A stretch of DNA of 30,331 nt, taken from Alphaproteobacteria bacterium (lineage in GTDB: Bacteria; Pseudomonadota; Alphaproteobacteria; Holosporales; Holosporaceae). Shown in pieces: positions 18,096-26,934 of this stretch. Both the position numbers and the translations under genes were made by a program. The stretch covers positions 1-30,331 of the forward strand of contig VGCF01000004.1 in NCBI GenBank assembly GCA_016870135.1, written 5' to 3'. Each line of letters starts with the position of its first letter. Position 1 is the first letter of the stretch. A model generated the notes under the pieces. The model was not told where the DNA came from and searched no databases. It saw only the letters and a list, made by a program, of their open reading frames with translations.

Positions 18096-18857
18096 CTATA
18101 CCATACACAATCCACCATTGACATGAATGGTTTGTCCTGTGATATAACTGGCCCGAGCATCAGCCAAAAACAAGGCTGCAAAGGCAATTTCTTCCGGCGT
18201 TCCCACACGTTTAGTCGGAATTTTTCTAACCCATGCTTGTAAATCCAAATCTTCTGTCATGGGTGTGGCAATAAATCCAGGGGCGATTGCGTTCACCGTA
18301 ATCGAACGACTGGCCCACTCCAAAGCCAATGCTTTGGTTAGGCCCGTTAAACCTGACTTGGCAGCAACATAATGGGCTTGGCCTACATTGCCCGCAAAGG
18401 CCACCACAGAAGAAATATTAATGATTCGAGCATACCCCCCATCAGCCAGGGCAGATTCTTTCAGCAATGGAAATAAACTTCGACACAGTAAGAATGGAGC
18501 GCTTAGATTGGTTTGGCTGACTTCGTCCCAGTCGCCATCTTTGATGCGCAGAGCCAAACTGTTTTTGTTTGTTCCCCCGTTATTAATCAGGATATTTAGA
18601 GGTATTTTTTCGTGTTGTATCTTGTCTATGGCAGAATGAATAGAATCACGATCCGACAAGTCCATGGGCCAAATGTCACAGCGCTGACCCAATTCATCTT
18701 TTAACTGTTGTAACACATCCGTACGCCGACCCGATAAATGCACATGGGCTCCGTGGGCATGAAAAACTCTTGCAATAGCCTGACCAATGCCACCTGTTGC
18801 ACCTGTAATCAAGGCGTGAGCCCCCGAAAATGTATGATTTAGTTCTATATTTGACAA
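18096..18857 (-). CDS. fabG: 3-oxoacyl-ACP reductase (FabG-type short-chain dehydrogenase)
   Basis: NADPH-dependent reduction of 3-ketoacyl-ACP in fatty-acid synthesis; a cytoplasmic tetramer. The 253 aa classical SDR has the Rossmann motif TGATGGIG at 18-25 and the catalytic set N117, S150, Y163, K167 (HYVAAKSG). The substrate-side NAIAPGFIATPMTEDL and C-terminal TGQTIHVNGG are typical of FabG. The NNAG motif reads NNGG at 92-95, a conservative variant. There is no ATG: the frame opens at TTG 18857, with GAGCGG a few bases upstream. A short insertion of about four residues precedes the catalytic Ser strand. The gene lies between the AsmA-like gene and lepA, away from fabD/acpP/fabF, so a paralogous SDR role remains possible. 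Confidence 0.88.
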   Translation of the reverse strand: MSNIELNHTFSGAHALITGATGGIGQAIARVFHAHGAHVHLSGRRTDVLQQLKDELGQRCDIWPMDLSDRDSIHSAIDKIQHEKIPLNILINNGGTNKNSLALRIKDGDWDEVSQTNLSAPFLLCRSLFPLLKESALADGGYARIINISSVVAFAGNVGQAHYVAAKSGLTGLTKALALEWASRSITVNAIAPGFIATPMTEDLDLQAWVRKIPTKRVGTPEEIAFAALFLADARASYITGQTIHVNGGLCMV

Positions 18858-18908
18858 TATACCGCTCTTGATAAAAAGATAACACAGAGTACTCCAAGCG
18901 CACTACTC

Positions 18909-18956
18909 TGTAAAGACTGCCCTCTAAGTCGATGTAAAGACTGCGCTCTAATGGTC
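18909..18956. repeat. 24 bp tandem duplication upstream of fabG
   Basis: TGTAAAGACTGC followed by C/G and CTCTAA occurs at 18909 and 18933, period 24, with only minor differences. It is non-coding, between the AsmA-like stop and the fabG start. Confidence 0.8.
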
Positions 18957-18992
18957 TGCAGGGCGCATTACCCATTATTCTTTACACGATTT

Positions 18993-21900
18993 TTATTTCT
19001 TGACCATGGATTTTTCCTTGGACGGTTTGGACAGTTTAAACAACGGGATGTTTTTCAAAAAACCCAACTTGAAAACACTCAACGGAACCGTTGTTATTTT
19101 AGAGTCATTCCATGGTCCTGTGATGGTGAATTCCGATGATAACAAACCTTTTTTACCACCTAAAATCCAACCAACAAGAGGAAAACTACTGAAAACCGTA
19201 TTGATTAAATAACTGGGAACTGATACGCCTGTTATTTTAAAATTCTGCTGATTGATATCCACCGTTCCATTCAGAAGCAATCCCAAATTAATCCCTTTGG
19301 CCACGGCATTTTTCAGTTTCAATACACCCGATGAATAATCAAAATCTGCATCAACCTGTTTAAACAGTACGCCAGAAGAAAACAATTCCGTAAACAAAGT
19401 CGGTGAAATGCTGGTCAATAATTTCCCCAATGCACCCAACTTGGTTTTGATGTGATCGATATGAATTTTACCCCTGTAAACGCCATCACCATTTTGAATC
19501 GCATCCAAATATAAATCTCCGCCGCGAATCCGTTGGGTAATGCCCAATCCGTTGCATACAGACCCCACATCCACCATATCCGCGAGAATGCGGCTTTGCC
19601 CTTCTGGTAAAGGCTTCCATAATATGGATACGTAACCCGATTTACTGCGCTTGACATTGTTGGCATGATGGACAGAGTAAAGCGATCCTTTGCTCCACAA
19701 AAAATGATGCCATAGACTGCCCGATTTGGGCATAATACTGGGGGCGCTGCCCGACAATTGCAAATGAACCTGGTCCATGGTGATGGTTTTAAATCGCATA
19801 GAGTCACAGGCAAAGTCCAAAGTAATACGCGTTGATGTGGATGGTTTACGGATCGTGGGTTGTTTTACAAGATCTGGGCTTGGTTTTTTCTGGAATGAAT
19901 CGCCTGTGGGGATCAAGGCCGGTAATTTCAAAACCGGAGCCCGGAAAAACAGCTGATGATGACCAGCATTTTGTAATGCATGCCATACATTTGCCCAATG
20001 CCCAGGCTGTTGATCACAGGTAAATGCATAGCGAAAAAATGCCTTCCCCCAACGAACCTGACCGGTGACGGGTGTTCTGGCCCTATAATCGGCGTGCGCG
20101 TGCCCTGAAACATCGTCGCCCTTTATGGATATATCCCAGGTTTGTGTCGATTGCTTAACATGAATACCCAGTGTTTTCCCCACAGGCTTTTTCCAATCCA
20201 TCCAGGACAACGTGCCGGCACAGGCACTGAAATCCCCATCAACATTCCACAAACCCTTTTTATACGATCCCCTGACACTGGTTTTTCCCTGCAGATATGA
20301 GGTCACAGGCAGACCAGTGAGTGTTGCAATCTGACCCGCATTGGGATGGGCGGAAAACTGAAAATCATTGTTTTTCCACACCCAATGTACGGGAATGCCG
20401 TTGGCCAGACCTTTTCCCGTTATACTGGATTCTTTTTGGCCATGATCAATCACTAAATGGGTTTTTTCTGCATGGATGTCATGGGTTCTCAACACAAAAT
20501 GAAATCCAGCGTTGGGGGTATTGCTGTGCAAACTCAAGTGAATATCCTGGTCCGAGATCACGGGACGCAGGGGCAAATGCCCCGTAATACGGGTTACCGA
20601 TCTTCCTGTTAAATGACGAACATCCAAATTACTATGGTCAGACCAGCGTAATAATATAGGGAACAGTGTGGCCAATGGTCCGACCAAATTGGCCTCTAGT
20701 TTTAAAACCGGAGTGCGCAGTGCCAAATCAATGATCACACGTCCTGTTACATCATGCTGGTCAATCACAGCCTTTTTAACGGCAATATCAAATCCATTGT
20801 GATCAAAGGTGCTGAGTGCGCTCATTTTATGGATATTGGGCATTTTGGGTTGAATGGATAATTCCAAATCTTCCAGTTGAAACGTCCCATGACTATTCCA
20901 TCCCCTTCTCGTTTTTCCCGAATCGTTTTTGGCAATGATGACCTCAGCTTTTGTGATGGATCCTGTATGAATATGGTTTAAAATCCATCGCCGTGTTAAC
21001 AGGGTTTGGGGGATTTCTGGCCACAATTGATGCAATGTCGAGACGGGAATAGCTCCGCGATTGATCCCTGCTTTGATCGCCAAATCCGATGTACTGGGGG
21101 CGGTGCACTGGGCATATATCTGGGCTTGATCTAGAGCAAGCGTGGCCGAAATACGCAACGGTGATTGCGCTGATTTCACGCCGTTGATCGACACCTTTGA
21201 CAAAACGATACCGGGGTGTTTGGGATTGTTTTTTGGGGTCTGCATTTTCATCGTATGGCTTAACAGCACACCAGGAATGGTACTTTTACCCTGTTGTTTT
21301 AATGCCCACTGTAAGGACCAATGTCCCAACCCTGCGGGATGCATGACCCATCGGGCCTTTGCATTTCCCGATACCCCCATAGGATTGATGCCCAAAAATC
21401 CTGTATGAATAGTCAACGGATGAAGCAAGGCAGAAACTGTACCGCCTGCTTTATCTTGCTGGACATCCAAACAGATCAGGGGACGTTTTTGATCTTTGGG
21501 TTGTATGAATGGGGATTCCAACGCCCCCATAAAATGGCCTGGATCACAAAAAACCTTGATCTTGCCCTTTTCCCAACCCACATTCCAACAGGATACCACA
21601 GCATCATGAGGACACCACGCATCATCATGATCCGATTGTTCAGACTGTTGTTTCAGAGAATCTGTCGGCTGTGCCCACTGTGGCAACGTTGCAAACAGTG
21701 TCATATTTTTAATGCTGCCCGATCCTTGGGCAATCAGGGGAATGATGGAAAAAGGTGAAAAAGTATGGCCACCAGAATTCAGCATCTGGTTTAAATGAAT
21801 GCGTAAACCAGCCATATCGATATGATGAATCGAAAGACTTCCTCTGATCCACCCTAAACTGAATCGGATATGATCCAAACAAACGCCACCCATGCGGATG

Positions 21901-22118
21901 TTTCTGGCACCCAAAACCCATCGACGGGATCCGCTGGTTTCTTTTCCAAGAAATATATCTGCATTTTTAATGCCTTTTGCCTTTAACCATGGCGCGTAAT
22001 AGGGTTTCAAGAATCCCAGCTCTATGACATGGCCCTGCATCAAAAAATGATACAACCCACAGGATACAGACCCCAGGGCACCCAAAAAAATGATAAAAAA
22101 TAACGGCAATCGTTTCAT
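18993..22118 (-). CDS. AsmA/YhdP-like (DUF3971) envelope protein
   Basis: A large (1041 aa) inner-membrane-anchored, mostly periplasmic protein. ATG 22118 is chosen because it opens a signal anchor, MKRLPLFFIIFLGALGSVSC; the frame extends 38 codons upstream into a divergent spacer without family features. The long middle is beta-rich with weakly conserved repeats. The C-terminal block (VPSYLINTVFSSFPLVGWIL, then a GP-x-DSK-like TGPWNDSK and LSVFKLGFLKNIP) matches the AsmA-like C-terminal domain of alphaproteobacterial DUF3971 proteins. Members related to YhdP and TamB are thought to bridge the periplasm and move phospholipids to the outer membrane; that function is from the family, not shown here. 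It is the first of a four-gene minus-strand run ending in lptD, fitting an envelope role. Confidence 0.85.
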   Translation of the reverse strand: MKRLPLFFIIFLGALGSVSCGLYHFLMQGHVIELGFLKPYYAPWLKAKGIKNADIFLGKETSGSRRWVLGARNIRMGGVCLDHIRFSLGWIRGSLSIHHIDMAGLRIHLNQMLNSGGHTFSPFSIIPLIAQGSGSIKNMTLFATLPQWAQPTDSLKQQSEQSDHDDAWCPHDAVVSCWNVGWEKGKIKVFCDPGHFMGALESPFIQPKDQKRPLICLDVQQDKAGGTVSALLHPLTIHTGFLGINPMGVSGNAKARWVMHPAGLGHWSLQWALKQQGKSTIPGVLLSHTMKMQTPKNNPKHPGIVLSKVSINGVKSAQSPLRISATLALDQAQIYAQCTAPSTSDLAIKAGINRGAIPVSTLHQLWPEIPQTLLTRRWILNHIHTGSITKAEVIIAKNDSGKTRRGWNSHGTFQLEDLELSIQPKMPNIHKMSALSTFDHNGFDIAVKKAVIDQHDVTGRVIIDLALRTPVLKLEANLVGPLATLFPILLRWSDHSNLDVRHLTGRSVTRITGHLPLRPVISDQDIHLSLHSNTPNAGFHFVLRTHDIHAEKTHLVIDHGQKESSITGKGLANGIPVHWVWKNNDFQFSAHPNAGQIATLTGLPVTSYLQGKTSVRGSYKKGLWNVDGDFSACAGTLSWMDWKKPVGKTLGIHVKQSTQTWDISIKGDDVSGHAHADYRARTPVTGQVRWGKAFFRYAFTCDQQPGHWANVWHALQNAGHHQLFFRAPVLKLPALIPTGDSFQKKPSPDLVKQPTIRKPSTSTRITLDFACDSMRFKTITMDQVHLQLSGSAPSIMPKSGSLWHHFLWSKGSLYSVHHANNVKRSKSGYVSILWKPLPEGQSRILADMVDVGSVCNGLGITQRIRGGDLYLDAIQNGDGVYRGKIHIDHIKTKLGALGKLLTSISPTLFTELFSSGVLFKQVDADFDYSSGVLKLKNAVAKGINLGLLLNGTVDINQQNFKITGVSVPSYLINTVFSSFPLVGWILGGKKGLLSSEFTITGPWNDSKITTVPLSVFKLGFLKNIPLFKLSKPSKEKSMVKK

Positions 22119-22366
22119 AAAAAGTGGATCATGGGAAAAAAGGAACCTTTTTTGAAAATTGGCAAAACAAATCAAATACATACCAACATTGTAAAAGAAT
22201 TTAAAATCAATAGCCATCAAATAACAGACCATTTTTCAACGATCCCAAACGCCGATTTCACGATCAAAGGACCAGGATATCAAAGAGAAATAACGCCTTT
22301 TTTTGACATTATATTAAAAAATAACAACTAGGATAAAGATACAATCTTACAAAAACGAATGTTCAA

Positions 22367-22711
22367 ATGACAAAAAAAGATCTCGTGATGGCCGTTTGTG
22401 CCGCCAACCCCAGTACCAGTCGACAAACCATCGAAGACGCCATCCACCTGGTTTTTGAAATGATGACCTTTTATTTGGGGCACCACCAACGTGTGGAATT
22501 GCGTGGCTTTGGCATCTTTTCTGTGCGTACTCGCGCGGGCCACAAGGCACACAACCCTCAAACTGGTGAAATGTTGTGGGTTCCAGAAAAAAAAGTTCCC
22601 TTTTTTAGGCCCAGCAGCGCGCTAAAAAACTCTCTGAAAAAGAGTATTGCTCCCGTAAAAAATCGTACTTTTTTTTCAGCCATAACCCAAGCTGTCAGAG
22701 ATATGATCTAA
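22367..22711 (+). CDS. ihfB: Integration host factor beta subunit (HU/IHF family)
   Basis: Small DNA-bending protein that with IhfA shapes promoters, recombination sites and replication origins. The 114 aa product aligns without gaps over its core with IhfB: MTKKDL start, RVELRGFGIFSVR at 42-54 (E44 and R46 match the E. coli numbering), the arm proline P64 in HNPQTGE, and VPFFRPSSALK. Beta rather than HU is favoured by VELRGFG and MTK. The C-terminus runs about 20 residues past the usual end, finishing FFSAITQAVRDMI. The start has no good ribosome site. TTGACA at 22303-22308 may belong to its promoter. It is divergent from the AsmA-like gene and not next to rpsA, its common neighbour. Confidence 0.88.
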   Translation: MTKKDLVMAVCAANPSTSRQTIEDAIHLVFEMMTFYLGHHQRVELRGFGIFSVRTRAGHKAHNPQTGEMLWVPEKKVPFFRPSSALKNSLKKSIAPVKNRTFFSAITQAVRDMI

Positions 22712-23027
22712 CAACAGCCAAACCTGATATGAGGGTGTTAGACGCAGAACGCAAAGGCAAGGATTGACTAAAGAACGTGATATCAGAACCTGACAGCAGA
22801 ACGCAGCAGAGGTAAACAGAGAAAATCACAGCCTAGACTGTATGATTTGCCCTATCTCTAAGCAGCCCCTGAAAGGGCTCCGGATGATGGGAACAGGGGG
22901 ACCAATACACACCCCCAATCCTTACCTCTATCCATCTAAGCATCCAAGATTGGGCATCAAGGGCCTACCCCGGAATGATGCCTACACCAACAGATCCATG
23001 GGCACGCCACCCCCAGACAGAAAAGGA
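22712..23027. other. Spacer between ihfB and gyrA 3' ends
   Basis: A 316 bp stretch between converging genes. I see no supportable gene or tRNA. It contains a small hairpin AGCCC/GGGCT (22864-22868 with 22875-22879) without a T run, and a 7 bp inverted repeat CCCAATC/GATTGGG (22914-22920 and 22948-22954). Overlapping the gyrA stop, AGGAT-TTTTG-ATCCT followed by TTTTC on the minus strand could act as a weak terminator. Confidence 0.5.
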
Positions 23028-25838
23028 TCAAAAATCCTCTTCTGCATCATCGTTAGAGTCTATGGGACTGTCCGGCAGAGACTCTTCTTCGTAATGAAAG
23101 TGACCAGCCGTGGGGTCAGAGGGCACTGCAGCCGTATCTTGGGCAATGGCACCAGCAGAAGCGTCGGATTTTTCCACTAATTCAGCCTCTGGATCACCTG
23201 GGAAAATGGCCACAGACACAATGCGTTCGTGTTTTTCCAAACGGAATAACTTAACCCCCTGGGTTTTACGACCTGAAATGCGAATATCCGCCACAGGGCA
23301 TCGTAACAGCTGTCCTTGTTCTGTCAGCAACAAAATATGATCATTTTCCTTGACGGGCAAGGCATTGACGATTAATCCTGTACGCTCTGTGACATCCATC
23401 GTGGCTACGCCCTGACCGCCTCTGTTGGCACAACGATAGGCATAAGCAGACGTGCGCTTTCCAAAACCACGCTCGCTGATGCTGAGTAAGAACTGCTCTT
23501 GTTCTTGCATTTCTGTCACCATTTCTGCAGTCAAAGAGGCTCCGGCCAGCGGCAAGGCGCTCAGCTCTTCACCCTCTATGGATTGAATTTTATGGCGATA
23601 GGATTCAATTTGACTTTGAGTATAGCCATGGGAATCGATCAAGCTCATGGATACCACAGCATCCCTGTCTTTTAACAATATGCCTCTGACCCCCGTAGAC
23701 GTCCGACCAGAAAACTGTCTCAAATCCGATGTGGCAAATCGAATGCTCTTACCATGATGAGACGACAACAGCACATCCTGATTGGCGCCTGCCAAACTGA
23801 CGGCAATTAACCGTTCACTGTCACCCAATTTCATGGCAATTTTGCCATTGGCCCGGATATCCAAAAAATCACCCAAGGCATTTTTCCGCACATGCCCCAA
23901 AGAGGTTGCAAAAATAATATAGGGACAGACTGTTGTATCTTTGGGTAAGGGCAATAAGGTGGCCAATGCTTCGCCTTGCTCTAATGGAAATAGACTGATT
24001 AACGGTTTGCCGCGCGCCGTGGTGGATCCCAAAGGTAATTCGTGGACTTTTAATTGGTATGCCTTGCCCAAGGACGTAAAGAACAACAAAATCGTGTGGG
24101 TATCCGCCACAAACACCTCAGACACCTCATCCTCATCGCGCGTATCCATGGCAGTACGCCCTCGACCACCGCGTTTTTGACTGCGGTATGTGCTTAACGG
24201 AACGCGCTTGATGTACCCCTTTAAGGTCACCGTAACCACCATATCTTCGCATTGAATCAAATCTTCGTCGGTTAACAGCGACGTGTCTTCTTCGATGGTG
24301 GTCAATCGTGGCGTGGAAAAGCGTTCTTTAATTTCTGCAAATTCCTGCTTGATCAAAGCCGACATTGTGTCGTGCGATCCCAACAATTCCAACAAAGAAA
24401 GAACTTCGGCGTGACATGTACGTAATTCTTCGTCCAATTTTCCCCGTTCCATACCCGTCAAACGCTGTAAACGCAAAGCCAAAATGGCTTTTCCCTGTTC
24501 CTCGGATAAGCTATACCCTGCGGCATCACTATCTTCTCCCCACTCTTTCAAATAATAATGCAACTCTGGATCCAATGACCAAACATGCCCCATCAATGTG
24601 CGCAGAGCAGACGAGGCATCAGAAGAAGCCCGAATCATTTCCATGACCGGATCAATAAACCGCACAGCAATGGATAGCCCCATTAAAATATGAGCGCGTT
24701 CCCTGGCTTTTTTCAAGAAAAAATGGGTCCTTCGGGTAACCACTTCTCGACGAAAAGACAAAAAGGCTCGCAAAATATCCAAAAGACTCATTTGAATCGG
24801 GCGCCCCTTGTTCAGCGCCAACATATTCATGCCAAAAGACGTTTGCAATGCCGTCATCGCATACAATCGATTCAAAACAATTTCGGGAATGGCATCGCGT
24901 TTCAATTCAATCACCACACGCACACCGTGACGATCGGATTCATCTCGTAAATCAGAAATACCTTCTAATTCCTTGGCATTCACTAACTGGGCAATGCGCT
25001 GGACCATGTCGGCTTTGTTCACCTGATAGGGGACTTCGGTAATAACGATGGCTTGGCGATCTTTTTTGATGTCTTCGAATTGAACCCGTCCACGAATGAT
25101 AAAACTGCCTCGACCTGTACGATATCCCTCTCGAAAACCACCTTTCCCCAAGATCACACCACCTGTGGGAAAATCCGGCCCCTTGATGTACGCCGAAAGA
25201 TCTTCTATATCCGGCTGATCAATCAGAGCACAGCAGGCATCCATGATCTCACCCAAGTTATGGGATGGAATGTTGGTGGCCATACCCACAGCAATGCCGC
25301 TGGCCCCATTGACCAACAAATTAGGGAATCGAGCCGGCAAGACACCAGGGATCTCAAAGCTGTTATCATAATTGGGCTGAAAATCCACCGTATCCTTGTC
25401 GTAATCTTTTAACAAAAATTCCGCCAGAGCCGTTAAACGCACCTCGGTATACCGCATGGCAGCTGCCTTATCGCCATCCATGGACCCAAAGTTTCCGTGA
25501 CCATCAATCAAACAAGCCCGCATCGCAAAATTTTGGGCCAAACGTACCAACGCTCCGTAAATGGGGTCGGTACCATGGGGGTGGTATTTGTAAATCACTT
25601 GCCCCACAACCCGAGCAGACTTTTTATGCGGTTTACTGAACTCGAAACCATCTTCCCCCATGGCATACAAAATACGTCTCTGCACAGGCTTTAATCCATC
25701 ACGTACATCGGGCAGAGCACGGGATACAATGACGCTCATGGCATAATCTAAATACGATCGCTTTAATTCTTCTTCAATCGTAACGGGGATCACTTCATCT
25801 ATTTTTGTCAACGTCGGAGTTTGGCTTATTTTGGTCAA
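23028..25838 (-). CDS. gyrA: DNA gyrase subunit A
   Basis: Breaks and rejoins DNA in the GyrA2B2 gyrase that introduces negative supercoils. The 936 aa product has the winged-helix/tower domain starting YLDYAMSVIVSRALPDVRDG, the catalytic tyrosine in AAMRYTE, and a C-terminal pinwheel with GyrA box QKRGGRG, which marks gyrase rather than ParC. It ends in an acidic tail. The quinolone region reads HPHGTDPIYGALVRLAQ where E. coli has HPHGDSAVYDTIVRMAQ, so positions 82, 83, 84 and 87 differ (S83 is D, D87 is G), and Q106 is H. The frame has no ATG or GTG; TTG 25838 is taken as start, with AGAGAG 9 nt upstream. A nearly identical TTG context lies 27 bp downstream. ssb is 68 bp upstream. Confidence 0.97.
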   Translation of the reverse strand: MTKISQTPTLTKIDEVIPVTIEEELKRSYLDYAMSVIVSRALPDVRDGLKPVQRRILYAMGEDGFEFSKPHKKSARVVGQVIYKYHPHGTDPIYGALVRLAQNFAMRACLIDGHGNFGSMDGDKAAAMRYTEVRLTALAEFLLKDYDKDTVDFQPNYDNSFEIPGVLPARFPNLLVNGASGIAVGMATNIPSHNLGEIMDACCALIDQPDIEDLSAYIKGPDFPTGGVILGKGGFREGYRTGRGSFIIRGRVQFEDIKKDRQAIVITEVPYQVNKADMVQRIAQLVNAKELEGISDLRDESDRHGVRVVIELKRDAIPEIVLNRLYAMTALQTSFGMNMLALNKGRPIQMSLLDILRAFLSFRREVVTRRTHFFLKKARERAHILMGLSIAVRFIDPVMEMIRASSDASSALRTLMGHVWSLDPELHYYLKEWGEDSDAAGYSLSEEQGKAILALRLQRLTGMERGKLDEELRTCHAEVLSLLELLGSHDTMSALIKQEFAEIKERFSTPRLTTIEEDTSLLTDEDLIQCEDMVVTVTLKGYIKRVPLSTYRSQKRGGRGRTAMDTRDEDEVSEVFVADTHTILLFFTSLGKAYQLKVHELPLGSTTARGKPLISLFPLEQGEALATLLPLPKDTTVCPYIIFATSLGHVRKNALGDFLDIRANGKIAMKLGDSERLIAVSLAGANQDVLLSSHHGKSIRFATSDLRQFSGRTSTGVRGILLKDRDAVVSMSLIDSHGYTQSQIESYRHKIQSIEGEELSALPLAGASLTAEMVTEMQEQEQFLLSISERGFGKRTSAYAYRCANRGGQGVATMDVTERTGLIVNALPVKENDHILLLTEQGQLLRCPVADIRISGRKTQGVKLFRLEKHERIVSVAIFPGDPEAELVEKSDASAGAIAQDTAAVPSDPTAGHFHYEEESLPDSPIDSNDDAEEDF

Positions 25839-25841
25839 CGT
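25799..25841 (-). repeat. 27 bp partial duplication at the gyrA start
   Basis: On the minus strand ACGTTGACC-AAAATA begins at 25841 and recurs as ACGTTGACAAAAATA at 25814. The unit duplicates the start-codon context and makes the N-terminal peptide repeat LTKI (LTKISQTPTLTKID). Confidence 0.75.
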
Positions 25842-25906
25842 CTGGGTCTCTCTATGATAATGGAGGATGGTAAAAACAGGTGCCTATAGGATACCACAGC
25901 AATGCA

Positions 25907-26368
25907 TTAAAATGGAATTTCGTCGTCATCATTTTCCAAAGCATGAGGCACATCTGACATTCCTGACGAATATCCTGCCCCAGAATCATGATGTGTTTTA
26001 TAATCAGAACCGCCCTCTCCCTTATTATCCAACAACACTACATCGCCCTTAAAGCGAATGATAACCTCTTGCACGCGATGTTCTTGATTCTGAGCATCGG
26101 TCCATTTTCTGGTCTGTAATTGCCCCTCGATGTATACTTTTTGGCCCTTTTTAAAAAAGCGCTCTATAATATCGGTCAAACGGGTATTAAAAACCACGAC
26201 GCGGTGCCACTCTACACGCTCTTTACGTTCGTCACTGGAACGATCACGCCATTGCTCGGATGTGGCGACCGACAATGTGACAATTTTTGAACCATCCTGG
26301 GCAGAGCGAATTTCCGGATCTTTTCCCAAATTACCAATCAAAATTACTTTATTTAAACTGCCAGCCAT
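25907..26368 (-). CDS. ssb: Single-stranded DNA-binding protein
   Basis: Coats single-stranded DNA and recruits repair and replication proteins through its tail. The 153 aa product has an OB fold (SLNKVILIGNLGKDPEIR, VEWHRVVVF, KGQKVYIEGQLQTRKWTD), a flexible Gly/Ser-rich linker and the conserved acidic tip DDDEIPF. ATG 26368 is preferred to the in-frame GTG at 26380 because MAGSLNKV is the usual start. It sits between grxD (87 bp upstream) and gyrA (68 bp downstream), all minus; ssb-gyrA adjacency is common in alphaproteobacteria, so an operon is likely. Confidence 0.95.
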   Translation of the reverse strand: MAGSLNKVILIGNLGKDPEIRSAQDGSKIVTLSVATSEQWRDRSSDERKERVEWHRVVVFNTRLTDIIERFFKKGQKVYIEGQLQTRKWTDAQNQEHRVQEVIIRFKGDVVLLDNKGEGGSDYKTHHDSGAGYSSGMSDVPHALENDDDEIPF

Positions 26369-26455
26369 ATCGCGATACACTTTGAAATATTTGAATCATT
26401 CTAACCCAAGAAATCAAAAAAATCAAAAAACTCTTTACATGCGGTGGCGCGATGA

Positions 26456-26791
26456 TTAGGATGCCTTTTCTGCGGAAAACATCTCAACGTATGGTTCCAA
26501 CACTTTGGCCAATTCGCCGCTTTTAAACATTTCTTGGGCAATATCACACCCGCCAATCAATTCACCCGCCACATACAATTGTGGAAACGTGGGCCAGTTG
26601 GAAAACGTCTTTAAGTTTTGACGCAAATCTGGATCTTGCAGCACATCAAAACAAGAAAAGGGCACATTCAAATGGTTTAACATACGCACCACGACACTGG
26701 AAAACCCGCACATGGGATGTTCGGCTGTTCCCTTGATGAACACCACTACTGGCGCGCTGTTAATCATGGTGGAAATATTAGAAAAAGACAT
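26456..26791 (-). CDS. grxD: Monothiol glutaredoxin, Grx4 type
   Basis: Cytoplasmic CGFS glutaredoxin that binds a glutathione-ligated [2Fe-2S] cluster and hands it to target proteins. The 111 aa product has the signature VVVFIKGTAEHPMCGFS with active cysteine C28 and K20, then the cis-proline region NWPTFPQLYVAGELIGGCD and the terminal helix. All glutathione-binding elements look intact. The usual partner bolA is not adjacent. It probably heads a grxD-ssb-gyrA transcript. Upstream is a divergent secreted-protein gene. Confidence 0.95.
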   Translation of the reverse strand: MSFSNISTMINSAPVVVFIKGTAEHPMCGFSSVVVRMLNHLNVPFSCFDVLQDPDLRQNLKTFSNWPTFPQLYVAGELIGGCDIAQEMFKSGELAKVLEPYVEMFSAEKAS

Positions 26792-26934
26792 AAAAAATGG
26801 GCTTGGTATTTTTGTGATGATACCAGATGTGGAAGAAGAATTAAAGGCTGAGGGCTAGTTTGGAATCGTTTATCCGTTTTTTAACAATCAACACGCCATA
26901 ATATTGGAACACACCATGACAGAATTTAAATACA

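Noticed and set aside
22131..22331. 66-codon plus-strand open frame upstream of ihfB
   Set aside because: No ribosome site and no recognisable features; it lies in a divergent spacer and overlaps the unused upstream extension of the AsmA-like frame.
22842..23180. 112-codon plus-strand frame over the gyrA 3' end
   Set aside because: It is largely antisense to the gyrA coding region and unlike any known protein.
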